A stretch of DNA of 64,000 bases from an uncultured Bacteroidia bacterium. GTDB taxonomy: Bacteria > Bacteroidota > Bacteroidia > Bacteroidales > F082. The stretch is taken from assembly GCA_902801625.1 (NCBI GenBank), contig CADCJI010000007.1, positions 40,800 to 104,799 on the forward strand, given 5' to 3'. A program made the position numbers and the translations under genes. The notes below the pieces were generated by a model. It was not told the DNA's origin. It saw nothing but the letters and a program-made list of their open reading frames with translations, and ran no database searches. Shown piece by piece: positions 58,469 through 64,000 of the stretch (positions within the stretch are counted from its first letter, which is position 1; every line of letters begins with the position of its first letter).

Positions 58469-60241
58469 ATGAAAACCCATCAATGCATATTGGTTTGTCT
58501 TCTTGCCGTGATGCTATGTGCTTGCGACGCCACCACGCGCGAGGCGCGGCGCATGGTGAAGCGTGCCGAGCAGTTGGCCGACACCTTGCCCGACAGCACC
58601 GTGCGCCTGATTGATAGCGTGCTGCGCATGCCCGCGAGCTTCAGCGAGCGGGAGCGCATGGACATGGCTTTGCTGCAGGCCGAGGCCTTGTTTGGTGACC
58701 GTGGACAGGAAATCTCGCCCGTGATGGACGACGATTTCTTCGATGAGCATGCCAACCTTTCCACCAGCCCCGAATTGGAGCGTGCCGCCGTCTATTACGC
58801 CGGTAAAAAACAATACCCCAAGGCCGCCCATGCGGCACTCTACAGCGGCTTTGTGCAGCAGCACTACAACGAGAAGGAAGCCGCCATGCGCTCGTTTAAG
58901 GAGGCGGAGAAATATGGCAAACAGGCTGTTGACAGCCTTACTGTGGCGCAAGCAGAATACAGGATTGGTAAAATGCTATACTATGAAGGTTTAGAACTTG
59001 AAGCATTAAATGTGTTAAGATCCGCTTATCTTAATTTTGGGGTACGTTTGGGTGACAAGGCTTTTGTTCAGAATATGATGGCAGTTTGTTACATCTTACA
59101 AAAGGATTATGACAATTCTTATCATTGTCTGGAACAAAGCTTGAAGTTATCTGAAGCAAGCTGTTCTAATAAAGCAAAGAGAAAAACTCTTAACAATTTT
59201 GCCGTCTTTTACCGCGTTCAAGGAAATCACAATCAAGCCATAGATTATCTCAGATTGGTTGCAAATGACCAAAATATGTTAGAAACGGAAAAACCTTTGC
59301 TGTATCTGAATTTAGGTAAAGCATTTATGGCTCAAGGACAAATAGACTCTGCCTTAATATATTATCAGCATTTGGAAGAGCTTTTGCCTCATATTGATGT
59401 TATTAATGAAACTAAAATTTCTGCATATGGTGCTCTTTCACGGTTTTCTGATAGTCAAGGCGATGAAAAAAAAGCACTACACTACCGTGAAATCCATGAA
59501 GATTTGTTATTTGAATTGATGATTCACCGGCAAGAGCAGTCCGTCTATCGTATCCAAAAACAATTTGATTACGAGAGCCTTCAAAATGAGATGAACCGAA
59601 AGCTTATTCGAAAGCAGCGTTTCATTACCATTATTGGTATCTTTGCCATCGTTGGTTTGGTAACATTAACGGTTTCCCAAATTCGTTTGGCACGGATGCG
59701 AAAACAAGAGGCCGAAGCTAAAACAAATTTGTTTCATTTCATGCAACAAAACAAGGAATTGGTGCAGAAAAATGAATCCAGCGAGAAAGCACTGGCAGAC
59801 CTTTCAATAATGCACAAAGCAGACGAAAAAGCTTATCAAGACTTGATACAAAAAAACTCCGAGATTGAATCTGCTTGCAACGCCTATGCACAACAACTTT
59901 CCGATGCCTTGAACAAGGAAGCACTTACCATGCGGAAATTCGACATCTATTTGAAAAACAAGGGAGATTTGGCATATTTAGCAGCTTTGAAAGATGCTGT
60001 TTTCAACAATGAAGACCATTGGGAAGCCTTAATGGGTGTTTTTGACTCGTTGTATCCCAATGTTAGGAGCAATCTTGTACTGCAACATCCAGAATTGACT
60101 GAAATGGAACAAAAGGATTTCATCTTGTCATATTTCAATGTTTCAAGAGATGAAGAAGCACTCTTGTTTCAGAAAAGCGTACATACCGTGGACAAGGTGC
60201 GATACGCAGTTAGGCAAAAAATGAAGAAATCTGGCAATTGA
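58469..60241 (+). CDS. Membrane-anchored TPR lipoprotein with degenerate LuxR-like C-terminus
   Basis: 590 residues from MKTHQCILVCLLAVMLCACD, a lipoprotein signal with LCAC. TPR-like helices cover about 25-370 (SAYLNFGVRLGDKAFVQNMM, YDNSYHCLEQSLKLSEASCS, RVQGNHNQAIDYLRLVAND). A membrane segment follows (FITIIGIFAIVGLVTLTVSQ, about 391-410), then a coiled coil (FMQQNKELVQKNESSEKALA) and a C-terminal domain with HPELTEMEQKDFILSYFNVS and KSVHTVDKVRYAVRQKMKK, the outline of LuxR HTH domains in Bacteroidota sensor-regulators. The first 150 codons are GC-rich and the rest AT-rich, with a sharp change near 58915. It may sense surface assembly and regulate the block upstream. Confidence 0.72.
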   Translation: MKTHQCILVCLLAVMLCACDATTREARRMVKRAEQLADTLPDSTVRLIDSVLRMPASFSERERMDMALLQAEALFGDRGQEISPVMDDDFFDEHANLSTSPELERAAVYYAGKKQYPKAAHAALYSGFVQQHYNEKEAAMRSFKEAEKYGKQAVDSLTVAQAEYRIGKMLYYEGLELEALNVLRSAYLNFGVRLGDKAFVQNMMAVCYILQKDYDNSYHCLEQSLKLSEASCSNKAKRKTLNNFAVFYRVQGNHNQAIDYLRLVANDQNMLETEKPLLYLNLGKAFMAQGQIDSALIYYQHLEELLPHIDVINETKISAYGALSRFSDSQGDEKKALHYREIHEDLLFELMIHRQEQSVYRIQKQFDYESLQNEMNRKLIRKQRFITIIGIFAIVGLVTLTVSQIRLARMRKQEAEAKTNLFHFMQQNKELVQKNESSEKALADLSIMHKADEKAYQDLIQKNSEIESACNAYAQQLSDALNKEALTMRKFDIYLKNKGDLAYLAALKDAVFNNEDHWEALMGVFDSLYPNVRSNLVLQHPELTEMEQKDFILSYFNVSRDEEALLFQKSVHTVDKVRYAVRQKMKKSGN

Positions 60242-60250
60242 ATAAATGCC

Positions 60251-60371
60251 AAAGAGGGTGACCATAAAGGTCTGGAACCCTGTCTGAGAATCGAATATTT
60301 GACAACAGACTCGTATCCCCCCTCCGAATAAAAAGAAGAGGATGACTACTTTTTAGTCACCCTCTTTTTTT
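60251..60371 (+). terminator. Terminator with a distant competing arm
   Basis: Local hairpin GAGGATGACTA (60338-60348), loop CTTTT, TAGTCACCCTC (60354-60364), then TTTTTT. The segment AAAGAGGGTGAC (60251-60262), just after the stop codon of the TPR gene, is an exact complement of GTCACCCTCTTT at 60356-60367 and could replace the terminator's left arm, folding the 95 nt between. Confidence 0.65.
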
Positions 60372-60596
60372 CTCATCAAGAGCCTTCTTATTACGATTAT
60401 AACTCGTAGTATTATGAGAAAAAGTTCGTAATACAAATTTTGTATTTCTCACATTAACAAATTATTATGGACTATTTCCTTAGAAAAATTTCGTAATAGG
60501 GTTTGTATGTCGTATTGAATTATTCACTTTTGCATCGTGAATTCACATATAATTACAAAGTTATCAAACAACAATTAAAATCAAATCAAAAAAACT
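60372..60596. other. AT-rich spacer without genes
   Basis: No supported reading frame. An imperfect repeat of TTCGTAATA/GTTCGTAATACAAATTTT words occurs at about 60426-60445 and 60488-60497. A CACTTTTGC at about 60528 is close to, but not, a TAnnTTTG promoter box. Confidence 0.4.
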
Positions 60597-61004
60597 ATGA
60601 GAAGAAAAACTCTTATTCTTATTGCACTATGCTTCCTTGGCCTTTTGACATGGGAAGCCGGGGCTGTGAATATTGAAACGGCACCAATGCATTATTTTGA
60701 AACAAATATGCCCCATGGATATGATAAAATCGAATTGCAAGGGGATTTAGCAACATCTGCTGGTCCAAATGCCATAGAAGCAGGCACTAGCGATGATGCG
60801 GTCTACATCGGCTTCAACCAAAGCTTCGGCAATGTGAATATCTCTATCTACAATGGTATGGGTGGCCTTGTCTACAGTACTGTGGTGAACACCGACGTGC
60901 AGCAAGTGGTCATCATTCCATTCACCTCTGCAGCAAGCGGCTCTTACATCGTTGAACTCAGCAACGCCAGCGGCTACGCAGATGGCGATTTCGACAAAAA
61001 TTAA
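60597..61004 (+). CDS. DUF3244-like small exported protein
   Basis: 135 residues with a signal peptide (MRRKTLILIALCFLGLLTWE, cleavage near AGAVN). The mature part is one small beta sandwich: AVYIGFNQSFGNVNISIYNG, MGGLVYSTVVNTDVQQVVII and SGSYIVELSNASGYADGD, the pattern of DUF3244 (also like the short C-terminal sorting folds). Secreted or periplasmic; function unknown. A lipoprotein gene follows 43 bp downstream. Confidence 0.65.
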   Translation: MRRKTLILIALCFLGLLTWEAGAVNIETAPMHYFETNMPHGYDKIELQGDLATSAGPNAIEAGTSDDAVYIGFNQSFGNVNISIYNGMGGLVYSTVVNTDVQQVVIIPFTSAASGSYIVELSNASGYADGDFDKN

Positions 61005-61047
61005 TCTTTAATTCACTTAATTACTAACAAATTAAATTCAAATCATC

Positions 61048-62058
61048 ATGAAAAGATTTAATTCAATTATTGCCATCATCGGTTTGGCAATCGTGGCCAC
61101 TGCCGTGGCCTTCGTGTCCTGCAAGAAAGAAACTGAAAAAGCCTTGAGCCAAAAGGACTGCACCATTCAACAAGCTGCCGATGTCCGTCAGATTGAAGAC
61201 ATAAACTTATATCTGAAAGACTTCAAAAAGAAAATGAAGGAAAGCAAGGGCGATGAAGCCTATACCCTTGAAGATGCCGCATGGCATCTTGCCTGTTTGG
61301 CCAATGTTGACCTTTGCAATGCCAATGTGGAATTCAACAATGTCCGCTTCGACACGATAGAGATACAGGTCAAGGTCAATGATGGTGTAGTTGAAATGAG
61401 GGAGCTACGATTGGCATACGAGCAGATGCTCACAGAAATCCAAAGTGTTGAAGAGACCTTGGGGCTCGACAATCAAAACCTCCGTTTTGTTGATGTTTTC
61501 GTCTCTGAAAACGGCATAGCCAGGATTGTCTTGATGAACACATCCAACATTCTTTCACGCAATTTGTATGACAATTATTGGTATTTTCCTGACACTTTCG
61601 GATATCTTGATTCCATATGCTATGTCCAATTCACCAATTATCAATACCAGTGGAATACGACAGCCAAGAGAGAACTGGAAAGAGTTATAAATGTTTTTGA
61701 AGGTAGGGAAACACCATATGCTACATCTTACAACCCAACCAGAATCATTAGTTTCGATTTTCCTCAATGGATAGATCCATACGGTTCACCTTTTGACCTA
61801 GACTCTAGATTATGTGCAGGAACGTTTTATCTTTCTCAAGAGGATATGTGCTATTGCCTTGATTCGTACCTTGGCTTAGGCATAGATTACCTAGCCAATA
61901 ATTATTATGTTGAAAATGAATATCCTATATATTGGACGATTAAACCAATCGATACGGTGCTTCCAAATGATAATCTTCATTCTTATTATCATAGGCTGAA
62001 TGTTCGGTTTGGGACACCTGCCAACTCAGGCATCATTTCTCCACCTTTTCAAGACTAA
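61048..62058 (+). CDS. Lipoprotein of unknown function
   Basis: 336 residues. The N-terminus MKRFNSIIAIIGLAIVATAV ends in a lipobox-like FVSC (Cys26), so it is probably an outer-membrane lipoprotein. A helical region with KDFKKKMKESKGDEAYTLED, then AAWHLACLANVDLCNANVEF, precedes an aromatic-rich C-terminal half (YDNYWYFPDTFGYLDSICYV, DSYLGLGIDYLANNYYVENE). I recognise no family. Translation of neighbouring genes suggests an operon with the DUF3244-like gene. Confidence 0.6.
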   Translation: MKRFNSIIAIIGLAIVATAVAFVSCKKETEKALSQKDCTIQQAADVRQIEDINLYLKDFKKKMKESKGDEAYTLEDAAWHLACLANVDLCNANVEFNNVRFDTIEIQVKVNDGVVEMRELRLAYEQMLTEIQSVEETLGLDNQNLRFVDVFVSENGIARIVLMNTSNILSRNLYDNYWYFPDTFGYLDSICYVQFTNYQYQWNTTAKRELERVINVFEGRETPYATSYNPTRIISFDFPQWIDPYGSPFDLDSRLCAGTFYLSQEDMCYCLDSYLGLGIDYLANNYYVENEYPIYWTIKPIDTVLPNDNLHSYYHRLNVRFGTPANSGIISPPFQD

Positions 62059-62102
62059 AGCATGTAATATAAGGGGAAATCGTAAAAAAGCACCGATTTA
62101 AT

Positions 62103-62132
62103 TTGTTATGTCATAATAATATATATTTTTGC
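62103..62132 (+). promoter_or_regulatory. Predicted promoter of the T9SS cargo gene
   Basis: TTTG at 62103-62106 and TATTTTTG at 62125-62132 with about 18 bp between, followed by CAA; leader of about 40 nt. Confidence 0.55.
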
Positions 62133-62176
62133 AATCAAGCAACAATATTTAACTATAATAATAAACTCAAACCACC

Positions 62177-63703
62177 ATGAAAACGAAAACATTAATTATG
62201 ACACTGTTTTTAGCGTTGGTCTCGTTTGTCGCCCGTGCCCAGGAATCGAATGCACATGTTACATTCAATCCTCTAGAGGGGAACAGATGTAGCGTCGAGA
62301 ATATGATGCTGCAAGGCAACGGGGACATCATCACTCATGTCTTTATTGCTGACAGAGATAATCCTCATAATAATACACAGGTTTTGGGTGTATATGTCCT
62401 CAAGATGTCGCCATCCACGATGCAAGTCATGGATTCGCTCTTTTTGGCCGACACCGTGCCTCCATTCTATCTGTATGCCAGAAACCCTCGTGGAGAGGGT
62501 AACATACGGGCAAACATCGAACCCGACAGCGAAGGCAACACCCAGCTCCGCATTGCACACTTCACTGACGACGACCTTCACATCGACCATGGGTTTGATG
62601 TGATTGTACCCCTGTGCGAAGGCACAGCGTTGGATGACGCATTCAGCTATATGCTTGATTGCCAAGGGAACCTCATCATGAAATACTACAAAGAAAATGA
62701 CGGCGGAACCGAGGGGCATATCGTGCGTTACGACGTCGATGGAAACCTGTTGTGCGATGCTATAATCCCTGAGTCACAGTATTATATCAGGACAATGGAG
62801 GTGTTTAAAGAGTCGCCATTGGAATACTGCCAATGGAGAAAAGGCTCCAACGGACACCTGAACTTCTATGTACTTGACTCGACCTTCCAGTTGAAAAACA
62901 CCTATGTCATCAACAAAATCATCAACGAATCTATAAATCCACACATACAAGAACGCTTTGATTTTTACTCCTCCAATTCCAATTCCACTTTTGTCGTTCC
63001 CGACGGAGACGATGTGCTGGTGGCGGCCTATTATGAAAGGGAGGCACTAGACACATCGCCAGAATTTGGCGTAGCCGCTGCTCGCTACAACTTACGCACC
63101 ATGGAACGTAAGGCCTTGGTTACGTTCAACGACTATCCGGGACTAGAGGCGTCGGCCAAGTGCTTCGGCTTCCAAAAGATGTCCGACGGCACGGTGTATC
63201 TCCTTTATCGGGAAGAGGGTATGCCCGTCAAGTTTTGGATGACTGTGGTTAAGATGGATTCGAACCTCAATGTAGAGTGGAAACGCTATTGCGAAACACC
63301 AGAAGAACTGATGAACGTCGATCCATTTGGGACACAATTGTCAATCACGGTCGAAGACGAAGAAGGGAACGTGAATGGTTTCATATGCTCTGAGACCTAT
63401 CCAGACGGAATTATTCATCTTTTTCTCACTCACGACGGTATCCCTGCCACGGTGGAAGGTGGCATAGAAGTGCGCCCCTACGCCTTCTACCCCAACCCAG
63501 TGAAGGATCAGCTGCTCATGCAGTTCTCTCCCGATGTTCAGCCCAAGCAAATCGAGCTCTACGACCTGCAAGGCCGTCTGGTGCGCACGCAAAGCAAGGC
63601 CTTCGAGAACATCGACATGAGCCAGTTGCCCGCTGGAACCTACACGATGCGCGTCATCATGGAGGATGGGAAGGCTTATTCGGATAAGGTGGTGAAGGAA
63701 TGA
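62177..63703 (+). CDS. Secreted protein with T9SS sorting domain, function unknown
   Basis: 508 residues. The signal peptide MKTKTLIMTLFLALVSFVAR ends at AQ. The body looks like a beta-propeller-type repeat protein with recurring VxxYDxxGNLL-like turns (MLDCQGNLIMKYYKENDGG, GHIVRYDVDGNLLCDAIIPE, LTVEDEEGN-like turn near residue 395). The C-terminus is a type IX sorting domain: YAFYPNPVKDQLLMQFSPDV, QIELYDLQGRLVRTQSKAFE and LPAGTYTMRVIMEDGKAYSD. It is expected on the surface or released. No catalytic motif was identified. Confidence 0.75.
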   Translation: MKTKTLIMTLFLALVSFVARAQESNAHVTFNPLEGNRCSVENMMLQGNGDIITHVFIADRDNPHNNTQVLGVYVLKMSPSTMQVMDSLFLADTVPPFYLYARNPRGEGNIRANIEPDSEGNTQLRIAHFTDDDLHIDHGFDVIVPLCEGTALDDAFSYMLDCQGNLIMKYYKENDGGTEGHIVRYDVDGNLLCDAIIPESQYYIRTMEVFKESPLEYCQWRKGSNGHLNFYVLDSTFQLKNTYVINKIINESINPHIQERFDFYSSNSNSTFVVPDGDDVLVAAYYEREALDTSPEFGVAAARYNLRTMERKALVTFNDYPGLEASAKCFGFQKMSDGTVYLLYREEGMPVKFWMTVVKMDSNLNVEWKRYCETPEELMNVDPFGTQLSITVEDEEGNVNGFICSETYPDGIIHLFLTHDGIPATVEGGIEVRPYAFYPNPVKDQLLMQFSPDVQPKQIELYDLQGRLVRTQSKAFENIDMSQLPAGTYTMRVIMEDGKAYSDKVVKE

Positions 63704-63707
63704 TGAA

Positions 63708-63754
63708 GGGGATTGCAAATCCCCAACTCAAAGCCGGCGGATTACAAATCCGCC
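63708..63754. repeat. Two GGATT...AATCC hairpins
   Basis: GGGGATTGCAAATCCCC (63708-63724) and GGCGGATTACAAATCCGCC (63736-63754), two short perfect palindromes of the same design, 11 bp apart. GGATTACAAATCC is a repeat seen in many Bacteroidota intergenic spaces. They may end the upstream transcript. Confidence 0.85.
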
Positions 63755-63815
63755 GAAATGAAGTGAATATGGTGAAGAAAAATCGAAAAATTCTTGCTTG
63801 AAACGGAATATTTTG

Positions 63816-63823
63816 TATTTTTG
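63816..63823 (+). promoter_or_regulatory. Predicted -7 promoter box for the last gene
   Basis: TATTTTTG followed by CGG, with TTCTTG at 63791-63796, about 19 bp upstream, as the -33 element; 25 bp before the ATG. Confidence 0.55.
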
Positions 63824-63847
63824 CGGAAAAATTAATTCTAAAACACC

Positions 63848-64000
63848 ATGAAAAAACATCTATTCTTACTCATTCTAGCCTTTGCATCACTGGCCTTGCA
63901 TGCCCAAGACAACGCTCAAAAAAACGACTTGTACGAAATCATGTCGCACAACATGGGCGAGTATCAATTCCAAGTAGAGAACTTCATGCGGCAACACGAC
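63848..64000 (+). CDS. Exported protein, 5' part only
   Basis: 51 residues are in the window. The signal peptide MKKHLFLLILAFASLALHAQ is followed by DNAQKNDLYEIMSHNMGEYQ. Too little remains to name a family. It has its own promoter and is not part of the operon upstream. Confidence 0.7.
   Translation, partial: MKKHLFLLILAFASLALHAQDNAQKNDLYEIMSHNMGEYQFQVENFMRQHD

Noticed and set aside
60270-60330. tRNA- or tmRNA-like sequence after the TPR gene
   Set aside because: TCTGAGAATCGAA recalls a T-arm on the minus strand, but no acceptor stem, anticodon arm or full cloverleaf could be built.

Overview
The window reads as chromosome of an uncultured-type member of the Bacteroidales (phylum Bacteroidota). 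The evidence is consistent across it: promoters of the TAnnTTTG(C) type instead of the classical -10 box, weak or absent Shine-Dalgarno sequences, type IX secretion (Por) C-terminal sorting domains on several exported proteins, and many families largely confined to this phylum (DUF4301, DUF3244, C10 peptidase with InlB-like repeats, CXXX-repeat peptide maturation genes). No rRNA, phage, transposase or CRISPR array was found. Two tRNA-Leu genes are present.

Layout. 1-8.9 kb is one minus-strand run of nine genes that pairs CsgG-like N-terminal domains, carrying changeable C-terminal modules (sulfatase-modifying/FGE-like, DUF1566-like, membrane hairpin), with LPP20-like exported proteins. 9-11.6 kb is clpB. 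11.7-14.7 kb holds small or orphan genes and a decayed duplicate. 14.8-18 kb (minus) has TrkH, DUF2750, an S4 protein and a DUF368 transporter. 18.1-23.7 kb (plus) has DUF493, acylphosphatase, a DEDDy exonuclease, a Cas4/RecB-like nuclease, DnaB and an RluA-type pseudouridine synthase. 23.7-28.8 kb (minus) is a five-gene heterodisulfide-reductase-like electron-transfer cluster. 28.9-29.2 kb has the tRNAs. 29.2-36 kb (plus) has DUF4301, a TerB-like protein and a 1594-residue C10 protease with 11 repeats. 36-39.4 kb (minus) has a split transketolase whose C-terminal half is fused to a LOG-family protein, plus DUF456. 39.5-42.5 kb has two outer-membrane proteins.

42.8-48.8 kb is the most interesting part: a radical-SAM RiPP operon. 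An XRE-type regulator is followed by a decayed precursor, an exported protein, two CXXX-repeat precursor peptides that both begin with a twin-arginine signal and lipobox-like site, a radical SAM/SPASM maturase, a second SPASM-bearing maturase without the radical SAM cysteines, a small modification-system protein, and then tatA and tatC overlapping in the same transcription unit. The layout suggests that cross-linked Cys-rich peptides are exported folded, through a Tat translocase made from the same operon.

48.8-53.3 kb (minus) has a CotH-like T9SS cargo protein, a RelA-type ppGpp synthetase with a ruined hydrolase site, and ClpS. 53.4-60.2 kb (plus) is a cell-surface polysaccharide assembly block (flippase, two Wzz-like proteins, polymerase/ligase) followed by a membrane-anchored TPR regulator. 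60.6-64 kb has small exported and T9SS-secreted proteins.

The chromosome is unusually rich in small dispersed repeats. A palindrome with core CCCTGAGCCCGTCGAAGGG is inserted in frame in at least four genes. A pair of GAGACGCAAT hairpins, a roughly 100-bp palindrome inside the RiPP operon, GGATTACAAATCC hairpins and several low-complexity word arrays fill intergenic spaces. Several annotated starts were moved downstream to a Met that precedes a signal peptide, overlaps the upstream stop codon, or lies after a recognisable promoter.
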